This document shows positions 39,053 to 47,787 of a stretch of DNA of 64,000 nucleotides, piece by piece. Source of the stretch: Psychrobacillus insolitus (GTDB lineage Bacteria; Bacillota; Bacilli; Bacillales_A; Planococcaceae); assembly GCF_003254155.1 (NCBI RefSeq), contig NZ_QKZI01000001.1, positions 806,001 through 870,000 of the forward strand, read 5' to 3'. The translations under genes and the position numbers were made by a program. Each line of letters starts with the position of its first letter. Position 1 is the stretch's first letter. The notes under the pieces are model-generated. The model searched no databases. It was not told the DNA's origin and worked only from the letters and a program-made list of their open reading frames with translations.

Positions 39053-39646
39053 TTAGTTTAATTTTGGAATTCTAAAAGTAGCAGTTACTTTATCAAGGAA
39101 CGGTTTCATTCGTTTGAATAAAACGATCATTACGACAGTAACTAAAACTCCTTTTATTACATTAAATGGTAATATACCATAAATAATTGTATTTACTAAT
39201 GCAGTTCCCGTCTCCATTGGGAAATTTAAGAAGTATGCGTACATTGGTAAAAATACATAATAGTTTAATATACTCATTCCAATTGCCATTGAAATTGTAC
39301 CTACTCCTAAACCAAATGCCATCCCTTTAGATGACGAAACTTTTTTATAAATAATATATACTGGAGTCATGAATAAAATACTGGTAACAAAATTTGCCAT
39401 ATGCCCGACAGGAACACCAGTTGGACTTCCTGCGAAGAACCAATCTAATACATTTTTTAGGAAAGCAACAAGAATACCTGCAACTGGTCCCATTGTGATT
39501 GCAGCAATAAGTGCTGGTATATCACTAAAATCCACTTTCAAATAAGCTGGTAATACTGGTAACGGAAAAGCTAGTAACATTAATATAAATGACAAACTAC
39601 TTAACATTGCGATAGCAATAAGCACACGCGTTTTACGATTTAACAT
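39053..39646 (-). CDS. ribU: Riboflavin/FMN ECF transporter S component
   Basis: Substrate-binding membrane subunit of an energy-coupling-factor transporter for riboflavin (ypaA/fmnP in B. subtilis). 197 residues with six hydrophobic segments. The VDFSDIPALIAAITMGPVAG stretch and the LKNVLDWFFAG loop are typical. ATG start with AAAGGAGAG upstream. Control by the FMN riboswitch directly upstream confirms the substrate class. The shared ECF ATPases are elsewhere. Confidence 0.95.
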   Translation of the reverse strand: MLNRKTRVLIAIAMLSSLSFILMLLAFPLPVLPAYLKVDFSDIPALIAAITMGPVAGILVAFLKNVLDWFFAGSPTGVPVGHMANFVTSILFMTPVYIIYKKVSSSKGMAFGLGVGTISMAIGMSILNYYVFLPMYAYFLNFPMETGTALVNTIIYGILPFNVIKGVLVTVVMIVLFKRMKPFLDKVTATFRIPKLN

Positions 39647-39741
39647 ATTCCTCTCTCCTTTTGCGATTCACTCCACAAGAAGAAAAGTTCAGAACGTTTT
39701 GTAACTCAAATATCCCTTAAGCGATTATTAGCTTAAAGGAG

Positions 39742-39798
39742 AAAAAGGTACACTAAATAGGCGTATCGTTCCATGAGTATACGAAAAACGACTGTACC
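39742..39798 (-). terminator. Intrinsic terminator of the FMN riboswitch
   Basis: Minus strand: GGTACA pairs with TGTACC, enclosing a nested CGTAT / ATACG helix, followed by five T. It begins immediately at the 3' edge of the aptamer, as expected of an expression platform. Confidence 0.7.
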
Positions 39799-39927
39799 TT
39801 CACCTTCTCCCATCCAGACTTTACTGTCGGCTTTGGAATTTAACCAAATCAACCTTTACGGCTCGCGGGCTTAAGAATAAATTCTACTACCGCCGGTCGG
39901 GAATTACACCCTGCCCCGAAGATGAAT
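39798..39927 (-). promoter_or_regulatory. FMN riboswitch (RFN element)
   Basis: Conserved RFN blocks in order on the minus strand: ATCTTCGGGGCAGGGTG, AATTCCCGACCGGCGGTA, AAGCCCGCGAGCC, TGATTTGGTTAAATTCC, AAAGCCGACAGT and GTCTGGATGGGAGAAG. The closing P1 helix pairs CATCTTC with GAAGGTG. It should reduce ribU expression when FMN is bound, by termination at the hairpin just downstream. Confidence 0.97.
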
Positions 39928-39940
39928 CAATATTTTGTTA

Positions 39941-39972
39941 ATCCTAGTAAGTTAACTAGGATTTATATTATA
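39941..39972 (-). promoter_or_regulatory. Probable -10 region and leader hairpin upstream of the FMN riboswitch
   Basis: TATAAT on the minus strand (39967-39972), then a short hairpin ATCCTAGT / ACTAGGAT (39941-39962) near the inferred RNA 5' end. No convincing -35. Confidence 0.4.
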
Positions 39973-40046
39973 CTAACAAAAAAGAAATAGAATTGCAATA
40001 CTTCTGTATTAAAAATTAGAGAAGTAAAATTGCACTAGTATTCTCT

Positions 40047-40076
40047 TGGACAGGATCAGTTCACCTTGGACGAAAC
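40047..40076 (+). repeat. Copy 2 of a 30-bp motif preceding a palindrome
   Basis: TGGAC, 15 bp, TGGACGAAAC; matches the copy at 28554-28583 at 23 of 30 positions and is also followed by a long hairpin. Confidence 0.5.
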
Positions 40077-40085
40077 AAACGCTAC

Positions 40086-40136
40086 AAAAAAAGCGAGGGG
40101 ATAAGTGAATGCATCACTTATCCCCTCGCTTTTTTT
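40086..40136. terminator. Long perfect hairpin, terminator of sigX-rsiX
   Basis: 23-bp perfect stem including GCGAGGGGATAAGTGA and its complement, 5-nt loop, with T runs at the outer end on both strands. About 50 bp beyond the rsiX stop. Confidence 0.85.
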
Positions 40137-40188
40137 GTGTTTCTGTTACTATTGTTGCTTATTCACTCCTAGATAACGTTCATTGCAA

Positions 40189-41415
40189 CTATTCATTTAT
40201 AGTCATGATAAATCCATTTGGTCCAAGCGGAACTGGTAACACTTTTGCAAAATCAAATATATCCCATTCAGATTGCACAATGTTTTGTAATTTAATTTCT
40301 GCACCAAAGTTTGCTGCAGTGAGAGAAAATGCTTCAATTAATCGTGTTGCTTCAAACGGATCTAGTGATTCTAAATCAAGAGGTTCGTCAAATTCAACTA
40401 CATTAATACCTTCTTCTATTTTATAAGTGTATGTCACTTCTTCCGGAATAACTGAGGTATAAATATCATTTTCTACCTGTTTCATAGCTACTAACGCTTC
40501 TGAAAGCGAATTATACTTTTCTCGAAAATTAGGTGTTAGATAAGTTTCCCCATTGAAAGCAAGGTAATTATAGTAATTAAACTGACCTTGATTTTTATCT
40601 AAGACGATTTGATCATTTAAAGGTCCCACTTGATCCCAATCGATTGCTGATCCATCCTCATTTACAATAGTTAATGAATCAAAATCAATAAAAATTTCAT
40701 TGATAGATCCGAAATAGGGTGCTGAAGTACCTGAAGCTGTATCATATCCATGCCCCATTGATAAATAATGAGTTAATGTCTCCTCATCTGCAGTAAAGTA
40801 TCCCTTATAGGGATGATATTCAGTAAACCCTAAACCTTCCTCATCAATACGTGCTGCATATTTCTCATACATTTCTAGACTATTCGGTGTTCCATTCGGA
40901 AAGTCAGCTTCTAGCTGAGCAATCGGTATAATAATAGTAACTGGAACCGAAAGTGCATTTTCTAAAAAAGAAAAATAAAATACTGCACCTCCGTCGATAT
41001 TTTCCTCATAAACAGAGGTAATTTTATTTAAAGGTAATAATTCAATAATTGGCTCAGCTACACTTATAGTTTCTGACATATTATTCGAATTTGTAGATTC
41101 TTGTGCTTCACTACTTTCCTCTTCCACCATTTTCATCAAATTACTTTCTTCACTAACAGATCCTGTATTATTACTATCACTTTCCATAGATGTCACAAGA
41201 AATATAAGCAGTAGTATAGATGCAATCGACACGAAATATGGTGTCCATTTCGACAAAGGGGAACCAAATAATTTTCTTTTATCTGATGTGTGTCGAGAGT
41301 CAATTTTCATTTTCACACTATTGTACACTTCTTCTTTCGGTCGATCATCTGTAAATTTGGGCATACGAGTTAGAAGCTCTTCTATTTCGTAGTCATCGTT
41401 ATTTCTTTCACTCAT
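40189..41415 (-). CDS. rsiX: Anti-sigma factor RsiX-like protein
   Basis: Single-pass membrane protein: a cytoplasmic N-terminal domain (about 1-60), one helix near 68-87 (TPYFVSIASILLLIFLV), then a large extracytoplasmic domain to residue 408. It would hold SigX inactive at the membrane. Its ATG overlaps the sigX stop by 8 bp, the usual coupling of an ECF sigma factor to its anti-sigma. B. subtilis RsiX is somewhat shorter (about 370). Confidence 0.88.
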   Translation of the reverse strand: MSERNNDDYEIEELLTRMPKFTDDRPKEEVYNSVKMKIDSRHTSDKRKLFGSPLSKWTPYFVSIASILLLIFLVTSMESDSNNTGSVSEESNLMKMVEEESSEAQESTNSNNMSETISVAEPIIELLPLNKITSVYEENIDGGAVFYFSFLENALSVPVTIIIPIAQLEADFPNGTPNSLEMYEKYAARIDEEGLGFTEYHPYKGYFTADEETLTHYLSMGHGYDTASGTSAPYFGSINEIFIDFDSLTIVNEDGSAIDWDQVGPLNDQIVLDKNQGQFNYYNYLAFNGETYLTPNFREKYNSLSEALVAMKQVENDIYTSVIPEEVTYTYKIEEGINVVEFDEPLDLESLDPFEATRLIEAFSLTAANFGAEIKLQNIVQSEWDIFDFAKVLPVPLGPNGFIMTINE

Positions 41416-41944
41416 GATGAACTTTACCCTCCTTCTCTTTCGCAGATAGTCGCTGCCGAAGTGCTTTTATCGCACGATGTTGTGTTGTTTTCACTTTTCC
41501 TTCTGTCCACTTTAATACCTCTGCAGTTTCTGCAATAGAAAATTCTTGAAAATAACGCATAATAATAACCACTTTTTGATCTCCGGTGCAATGATCTAAT
41601 TCCACTAATAAAGCTTTCATTTCATCATTTAACAGGATAATATCTTCAGGAAGCATATCAGAAGTGGCTAATTGCATTGTTTCCCAATCAAAGGATTCAA
41701 ATAATCTTTTTTTTCGTACTGTTTGTTTACGGAAGTGATCAATTGCAACATTTTTTGCAATCGAGAACAACCATGTTTTTTCTGAGCTCTTCCCTTCAAA
41801 CTTGCTGTAAGCTCTAATAACACGAACATACACTTCTTGGACCAAGTCTTCCGCAGTTTGCCTATTTCTAACTAAATAGATCAGAAATTGAAAAACATCT
41901 TGATGATAACTATCATACAAGCGGTGGAAAACGGAGTCATTCAT
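41408..41944 (-). CDS. sigX: ECF sigma factor SigX
   Basis: RNA polymerase sigma factor of the extracytoplasmic function group, controlling cell-envelope genes in Bacillus. Region 2 is about 10-75 (AEDLVQEVYVRVIRAY, KTWLFSIAKNVAIDHFRK) and region 4 about 120-170 (FSIAETAEVLKWTEGKVKTTQHRAIKAL). 178 residues. Located after resE as in B. subtilis, with the RsiX gene overlapping. ATG start with GGGGGGAG upstream; an ECF-type promoter lies just before it. Confidence 0.94.
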   Translation of the reverse strand: MNDSVFHRLYDSYHQDVFQFLIYLVRNRQTAEDLVQEVYVRVIRAYSKFEGKSSEKTWLFSIAKNVAIDHFRKQTVRKKRLFESFDWETMQLATSDMLPEDIILLNDEMKALLVELDHCTGDQKVVIIMRYFQEFSIAETAEVLKWTEGKVKTTQHRAIKALRQRLSAKEKEGKVHHE

Positions 41945-41968
41945 ATGCTCCCCCCGTTCTTTAGATTA

Positions 41969-41994
41969 GTCGTTCATAAACAGTTTTTGTTTCA
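41969..41994 (-). promoter_or_regulatory. Putative SigX autoregulatory promoter
   Basis: Minus strand TGAAAC (41989-41994), 16-bp spacer, CGAC (41969-41972), close to the sigma-X pattern TGTAAC/CGAC. The -35 overlaps the resE stop codon. Confidence 0.5.
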
Positions 41995-43770
41995 CTTATT
42001 CATTGGTAAATGAATAGTAAACGTGGTACCTACTCCCACTTCACTATCTACTACAATCTTTCCATCATGTCTTTCGACAATATTTTTAGCAATCGCGAGC
42101 CCTAATCCTGTTCCACTTTTCCCTCTAGTTCTTGCTTTATCTGCTTTGTAAAAACGTTCGAATACATATTGTAAATCCTCTTTAGGAATTCCATGACCTG
42201 TGTCAGACACCTCTACAATTAACTCTTGGATGCTTTTTGTAAGTCGAACTAATACAGTTCCTTCTTCTAAAGTATGCCTTAAAGCATTATCTATTAAGTT
42301 AGTAAGCACTTGCTCTATTCGATCTTCATCTAGCTCAAGATTAAATGGTTCTTGAAGCGTATGTTCGAAGTGCAAGTTAATATTTTTTTCTTTTGCAATT
42401 TGATCAAACTTTAGTGTAATCCGTTCAAATGTTGGAATTACAGCAACTTCCCCTTTATGAATGCTTAAATAACCTGACTCAAGTCTTGCTAAGTCTAAAA
42501 GTTCAGTTACTAATCTTCCCATACGTTTTGATTCATCATAAATGATGCGGATCATTTCAATTCTATCTTCTTCCGTTGTTACTACATCATCTATGATCGC
42601 TTCACTATAACCTTGGAGCATAGAAATTGGCGTTCTCAGTTCATGCGATACATTTGCAATGAAATCTGAACGCATTTTATCTAAACGATGTTGTTCTGTC
42701 ATATCTCGAAGCACAACGACTGCTCCTCTGACCGAATTTTTACTATATAAAAGTGTAATAGAAACAGAAACATACATACCTTGGATATCTAATTCTACTT
42801 TTAATTCCTCTTCTTCATCGAATACATGCTCAAGCATTTGATATAACTCCGGCGGTAAATGCTTAGAATTTTTGTCGACATTATTTGCATACCATTTTTG
42901 AAATAACTTATCCGCTTGTGGATTACTAACTAATACAGTGAAATCTTTATTAAAAGTGATTACCACATCCGTCATAGACGTTAATATATTGGACAGTTGT
43001 TCTTTTTCTTGGTTAATTACTTCGACATGATGTTTAAGTTGTCTTCCCATACGATTAAATGCAGAACCTAACTCACCGATTTCATCCCTTTGCGTATATG
43101 GTACCTTAGTATCAAAATTTCCTTTTGCAATTTCCAGTGCAGCTTCTCTCATTGATCGTAGTGGAGAAGTAATTCGCGAAGTTAAGAAAAATGTAAACAT
43201 GGTTGTAAGTAATAATGCAATTATTCCTGATAAGTAGACAATTTTTGTTGTTTGATTAGTTGTATTACTAATTACCTCTAAGCTTTGATAAATATAAACT
43301 GCCCCATGGACTTCCTTATCTGATTCTAAAGGAGAAGCAAGTATAATATAGGATTCCATTTGATTTTCATTTTTCATTGATGGCATGAGCATTTTTTTTA
43401 TGATCGGATCATTTGATTGATATACTTTTGTAAGCTCGCTATCGTTTAATATTTGTTCCTCAATTACATCACCATTTAATCCATCTTGAACGGACAAATA
43501 AATAGAGTCTGAATTTTTCACTATAAGTGCATTTGTTTCATCTCCAAGGATATCTTGAATGATTTTAAAAGAATCTTCTACATTCGAATATTGTTCTACT
43601 ATTTTCCCAATCGTCCTCGCTTCTTGTCTTAACGACTCTTCTGCTTGTTGACTGTGAAAATCTTCTAGGAATTCTAGCATTAAAACCGTGACAATAAACA
43701 ACACAAATAAGACGAGAAGCAATATGGTTCCCCATAGCTTCCCGACAACACTATTCCAAATTCTATTCAT
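41992..43770 (-). CDS. resE: Sensor histidine kinase ResE
   Basis: Membrane sensor of the ResDE system for respiration and low-oxygen growth. Two membrane helices (about 13-35 and 175-200) flank an extracytoplasmic domain, followed by HAMP, PAS (about 250-360), HisKA with ANVSHELRTP (phospho-His near 380) and HATPase with NALRHT, DTGHGIP and GTGLGLAI. The ATG at 43768-43770 overlaps resD by 8 bp and matches the family N-terminus; the longer TTG frame was rejected. 592 residues. Confidence 0.96.
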   Translation of the reverse strand: MNRIWNSVVGKLWGTILLLVLFVLFIVTVLMLEFLEDFHSQQAEESLRQEARTIGKIVEQYSNVEDSFKIIQDILGDETNALIVKNSDSIYLSVQDGLNGDVIEEQILNDSELTKVYQSNDPIIKKMLMPSMKNENQMESYIILASPLESDKEVHGAVYIYQSLEVISNTTNQTTKIVYLSGIIALLLTTMFTFFLTSRITSPLRSMREAALEIAKGNFDTKVPYTQRDEIGELGSAFNRMGRQLKHHVEVINQEKEQLSNILTSMTDVVITFNKDFTVLVSNPQADKLFQKWYANNVDKNSKHLPPELYQMLEHVFDEEEELKVELDIQGMYVSVSITLLYSKNSVRGAVVVLRDMTEQHRLDKMRSDFIANVSHELRTPISMLQGYSEAIIDDVVTTEEDRIEMIRIIYDESKRMGRLVTELLDLARLESGYLSIHKGEVAVIPTFERITLKFDQIAKEKNINLHFEHTLQEPFNLELDEDRIEQVLTNLIDNALRHTLEEGTVLVRLTKSIQELIVEVSDTGHGIPKEDLQYVFERFYKADKARTRGKSGTGLGLAIAKNIVERHDGKIVVDSEVGVGTTFTIHLPMNK

Positions 43771-44479
43771 TGATAATCTCAAATTTGTAGCCTACACCCC
43801 AAACCGTAACAATCATTTTCGCAGATTTTTCAGAAACTCTATTAAGTTTTTCTCTTAAACGTTTAACATGTGTATCTACGGTTCTTAAATCACCGAAGAA
43901 GTCATAATGCCAAACTTCTTTTAACAATTGTTCGCGATCAAATACTTTATCTGGAGCCTTCGCTAAAAAGTATAGCAATTCATATTCCTTAGGTGTCAAA
44001 CTAACTTCCACTCCATCGGCAGTAACGCGGTGAGCATCATGATCGATAGTCAAATGTGGAAATACGACAATATCTTTTGATAGAGAAGCACCATGAGTAG
44101 GAGAAAATGCAGAAGAACGTTTTAAAATTGCTTTTATTCTCAAAACAACTTCTCTTGGACTAAAAGGTTTTACGATATAATCATCTGCCCCAAGCTCAAA
44201 TCCTTCTACTCGATTTACCTCTTCCCCTTTTGCTGTTAACAAAATTATCGGCGTTTCTTTATGCTCTCTTATTTCTGTAATTGTTTCTATACCATCCTTC
44301 TCAGGCATCATGATATCCAAAAGAATACAATTATATTCATTTTCTAATGCAAGCTGTAAAGCAACTTCTCCATTTTCAGCTTCATCAACATCATAACCTT
44401 CTCTTTCTAAATACATTTTCAACAAACGACGAATACGGTCTTCATCATCTACAACTAATAACTTAATTTTTTCAGACAT
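43763..44479 (-). CDS. resD: Response regulator ResD
   Basis: OmpR-family transcription factor activated by ResE; in Bacillus it controls resA, ctaA, qcr and fermentative genes. The receiver domain has acidic Asp11/Asp12, phospho-Asp55 (LLDIMMPEKDG) and the LLTAKGEE block, followed by a winged-helix DNA-binding domain (about 135-235). 238 residues. The ATG has AAGGG 9 nt upstream. A terminator separates it from resBC, so it needs its own promoter. Confidence 0.97.
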   Translation of the reverse strand: MSEKIKLLVVDDEDRIRRLLKMYLEREGYDVDEAENGEVALQLALENEYNCILLDIMMPEKDGIETITEIREHKETPIILLTAKGEEVNRVEGFELGADDYIVKPFSPREVVLRIKAILKRSSAFSPTHGASLSKDIVVFPHLTIDHDAHRVTADGVEVSLTPKEYELLYFLAKAPDKVFDREQLLKEVWHYDFFGDLRTVDTHVKRLREKLNRVSEKSAKMIVTVWGVGYKFEIINE

Positions 44480-44540
44480 ATTATCATACCCTTCTTTCAA
44501 CATCTATTCTTTATTGTACAAGTTGTAAACTTAAAATGAA

Positions 44541-44585
44541 AGAAAAGCTCTCGTCTCTTAATTAAAAAGAGGCAAGAGCTTTTCT
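44541..44585 (-). terminator. Terminator between resC and resD
   Basis: Stem AGAAAAGCTCT / AGAGCTTTTCT with an inner CTCTT / AAGAG helix, T-rich tail on the minus strand. It divides the res cluster into resBC and resDE units. Confidence 0.75.
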
Positions 44586-44604
44586 AAATCTATTATATTG
44601 TGCC

Positions 44605-45795
44605 TTAAGCGTACGAATGTAGACCAGCAATAATTAGGTTTACAGCAATAAGGTTAAACATAATTATGATGAAACCAAGTAAAGCAAACCATGCTGACTT
44701 TTTGCCTTCCCATCCTTTTGTTAAACGTAGATGTAAGAATACTGCATAGAATAAAAACGTAATAAGTGCCCATACTTCCTTTGGATCCCAACCCCAGAAC
44801 CGCGACCACGCTTCATGTGCCCAGATCATAGCAAATATGAGTGCTCCAAGTGTAAATACCGGGAAACCTATTAAAACAGCACGATAACCAATTTCATCCA
44901 TTAACTGTGAATTTGATTTTTTCACTAAAGGTTGTAAAACTAAAGAAAGTCGTTTTCTCAATATTAATCGAAGTAATATATAAATAGCTGTACCAAATAT
45001 AATCGACCATACTACCGTTGTTAATTTTTTCGCATTAACAATTGGAGGCATTTCTACTAATGGTTCAAATGTATTCTCCGCAACAGCAACTGATTCATTC
45101 ATACCAAATAATGCTGGCATCGTATAAACCATTGTTTCTTCGATCTCTTCTTTCCCTACATACGTATACTCTGCTTTGTAATCTGCAATTGTAAATGTCG
45201 TTGTAGACACAACAAATCCAACAACAAGTAAGATCGTGTACATTACAGCTTCAATCCAAAAACGTTCTTTTGTTTTTTTTGTTTGATCAATATTTTTTAA
45301 GAGATAAATAAATCCTGCAACCGCACTAATCGCTAAAATAGACTCACCTAATGCTGCAGTAATTACATGTACCGTTAACCAGTAACTTTTCAAAGCAGGT
45401 ATTAATGGTGAAATCTCTCTCGGAAACATGCTGGCATAAGAAATGATTAAAACAGCGATTGGTAAAGCAAAAAGCCCAAGTGCTGGTGTTTTGTAGATAA
45501 AGTAAATAAGAATAAACGCTGCTACAACCATCATTCCGAATGCAGTTGTAAACTCGTATAGGTTACTGACAGGAGCATGGCCTGCTGCAATCCATCTCGT
45601 AATAAAATAACTAAGATTAGAAATAAAACCTATTATTGTTACAGTAATCGCTGCTTTACCCCAACGATCGTATGATTTAGAATTGTCATTTGTTGAACTA
45701 GAAGACTTAACTGCTCCTCCAAATAATATTGTAGCAAGTAAATAAGCAATGAACGCGATAAATAATAATGTACTACTTAAAGATACCAAATCCAT
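44605..45795 (-). CDS. resC: Cytochrome c biogenesis protein ResC (CcsA)
   Basis: Integral membrane heme-handling subunit of system II cytochrome c maturation, acting with ResB. 396 residues with about eight membrane helices. The tryptophan-rich heme motif WSRFWGWDPKEVWALITF is near residue 330. The ATG at 45793-45795 has AAGGGG 9 nt upstream; the basic upstream extension is not translated. It begins 4 bp after resB. Confidence 0.96.
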   Translation of the reverse strand: MDLVSLSSTLLFIAFIAYLLATILFGGAVKSSSSTNDNSKSYDRWGKAAITVTIIGFISNLSYFITRWIAAGHAPVSNLYEFTTAFGMMVVAAFILIYFIYKTPALGLFALPIAVLIISYASMFPREISPLIPALKSYWLTVHVITAALGESILAISAVAGFIYLLKNIDQTKKTKERFWIEAVMYTILLVVGFVVSTTTFTIADYKAEYTYVGKEEIEETMVYTMPALFGMNESVAVAENTFEPLVEMPPIVNAKKLTTVVWSIIFGTAIYILLRLILRKRLSLVLQPLVKKSNSQLMDEIGYRAVLIGFPVFTLGALIFAMIWAHEAWSRFWGWDPKEVWALITFLFYAVFLHLRLTKGWEGKKSAWFALLGFIIIMFNLIAVNLIIAGLHSYA

Positions 45796-45799
45796 GTTG

Positions 45800-47449
45800 T
45801 TATACCCCTTCCTCTTTTTCCTTTTTCGCTTCTTTATCTTGTTGGTCTTCATATTGTGGAAGATGTGCTACTTTTGAAACCTCATCGATATCCTTCTTGA
45901 CACTTAACCAGTTTTTGTTCGTATGTGCAGCAATTACAACCTGCCCATCTTCTAAAAGTTGAATCCAAATACGACGATGATTCCAATAAGAACCTTGTGC
46001 TACCCCAATCATAAAGATTATTCCACCAATTCCAAGAAGGGGAAGTGTTAAGTCTTTACGTACTGTAAGACCTGATACATCTCTTGTTTCTACACTTTGA
46101 AATGCTAATTTATGTTGATTTTCTCCTAATGGCTCAATTGTATTTTTGATCATAACAAAACTAGTTTCTCCATTAGGATATTCTGGACTATACATTTTAA
46201 TCAAGAATGCCGGATTATTTGGAATTGGAGATTCTGATTGAGGAATCCCATCTACAAACTCCGTAAAACTAGCATAATACTCGAGAATCTCTACTTTATA
46301 TCCATTTACTAATGGATATTCACTTTGAGGATCCGCTAAATCAATTGTAAACTCGCCAAATGATTCCTGCGTTTCTTTGTCTTGTAACTGGAATGTCATC
46401 TTAGCAAGTTCATCTAAACGGAAATCCATTTGAAATACTGAAAAATTATCAAACTTAAGTGGTTTATTCACTTGAATAGAAGCTTCTTTTACAAAAGAAA
46501 GTTCTTCCGTGTTTCCAGCGACAGCGTCTTCCGGACCTTTATATAAAGCTACATCAGATTGATAGTTTTTAGCGATTGAACCAACTCGTTCAATTGCATC
46601 TCCAAATACTTCCTCTGATTCTTCCTTCGAATAAGTTTCATATATAAATTGTTTGCTTTCTAAAAAATATCCATCTGTTTCTGGTATGTATAATCTTTCA
46701 CCTTCTCGTAGCCACAAGGTTTCATCTACGTAAAAACCAGGTAACGCTCGAAGCATTACACCAAATAAGAAAAGAATTAGTCCAAGATGATTTACATAAG
46801 GACCCCAACGAGAAAAGCGCCCTTTTTCTGCTAGAATCGCATTTCCTTCTCGTTTTACTTTATATCGCATTGTTTTTAGCTTTTCTTCTGCTTGATCAAT
46901 GTTTGCGATTGGTTCTTCTACTTCACCAGTTCCGTATACGCGCTGACGCATAAGAAAACTAATATGACGTTTTGTTTTTTGTTTTTTTAATGATTTATAC
47001 AATGGAATAACTCGGTCAAGACTTGCAATAACAAGTGAAATCCCTAACATTCCAACTAATCCTTGGAACCACCATGAACTATACAAATCGGATAACCCTA
47101 ACTCATAGTAAATTATTCCAAAATTCCCGTATATTCTTTCGTAATAAGCAGCAATATCTGCCTCATTTGTTGCCGGAACATAAAAAACTTGTGGAAGTAT
47201 TGTCCCAATCGCAGCTGCAATTAGAATAATTCCAATAATCCACATACCTACTTTTACGCTAGAAAAGAAATTCCAAATTTTATCAATTATCGTTGTTTTA
47301 TACGTTTGTGATCGTCTTGCAGAACCTTCATAACGCATATCTACTACCTGTTTATCTGAAATGTTTTGGTTTAAGGGACGACCACAACTCTCACATAATT
47401 CTGTACCAGCGGGATTGATATTCCCACATGTACAAACTATTTTATCCAT
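45800..47449 (-). CDS. resB: Cytochrome c biogenesis protein ResB (Ccs1)
   Basis: Membrane partner of ResC in heme delivery to apocytochrome c. 549 residues: an N-terminal zinc-ribbon-like segment (CTCG...CESC, residues 6-22), three helices before residue 235, a large extracytoplasmic domain, and a final helix near 490. In B. subtilis resA, a thiol-disulfide reductase, precedes resB; here 338 bp of non-coding DNA lies between rluB and resB. SD AAAGGAG. Confidence 0.95.
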   Translation of the reverse strand: MDKIVCTCGNINPAGTELCESCGRPLNQNISDKQVVDMRYEGSARRSQTYKTTIIDKIWNFFSSVKVGMWIIGIILIAAAIGTILPQVFYVPATNEADIAAYYERIYGNFGIIYYELGLSDLYSSWWFQGLVGMLGISLVIASLDRVIPLYKSLKKQKTKRHISFLMRQRVYGTGEVEEPIANIDQAEEKLKTMRYKVKREGNAILAEKGRFSRWGPYVNHLGLILFLFGVMLRALPGFYVDETLWLREGERLYIPETDGYFLESKQFIYETYSKEESEEVFGDAIERVGSIAKNYQSDVALYKGPEDAVAGNTEELSFVKEASIQVNKPLKFDNFSVFQMDFRLDELAKMTFQLQDKETQESFGEFTIDLADPQSEYPLVNGYKVEILEYYASFTEFVDGIPQSESPIPNNPAFLIKMYSPEYPNGETSFVMIKNTIEPLGENQHKLAFQSVETRDVSGLTVRKDLTLPLLGIGGIIFMIGVAQGSYWNHRRIWIQLLEDGQVVIAAHTNKNWLSVKKDIDEVSKVAHLPQYEDQQDKEAKKEKEEGV

Positions 47450-47787
47450 CTAAAAGAACTCCTTTACGAAGGTTTAATTTGATCCATAAAATTCGAAGTA
47501 TCTCGCTCTGTGATTTCATCTTTTATATTCTATCCATTGCACGATGAAATGATAAAGCATCTTTTGGTGCTTTATCTCTTATTTGATGTAAGGGATTTCT
47601 TTTTATCGCGATATTTGATTATAGCAATCGTTAAAAAGGCCAGTATTATTGATCTAATATAAAATCATTGTTTTTTAGAGTGGGCCACCTAAGTTCCTCT
47701 ATCCAAAACATACCAATATCTATTATATCAAAATAGATAAAATAAATAAGCAGAAAAGTATGAAAGAAATGTGAACTTTCATATTTC
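47450..47787. other. Intergenic region with resB leader hairpins
   Basis: No gene. On the minus strand it carries a 9-bp hairpin GATAAAGCA / TGCTTTATC (47551-47576), an adjacent inverted repeat ATTTCATC / GATGAAAT (about 47513-47550), and at its right edge a rluB terminator-like hairpin. resA would be expected here from B. subtilis gene order, but there is no trace of a CXXC thioredoxin-like frame. Confidence 0.6.
47759..47783 (-). terminator. Probable terminator after rluB
   Basis: Stem TATGAAAG / CTTTCATA, 9-nt loop, followed on the minus strand by CTTTTCTG. AT-rich, moderate. Confidence 0.5.

Noticed and set aside
47450-47787. Possible T-box or known riboswitch before resB
   Set aside because: No T-box core (GGGUGGNACCGCG) and no recognised aptamer motif; only simple hairpins.
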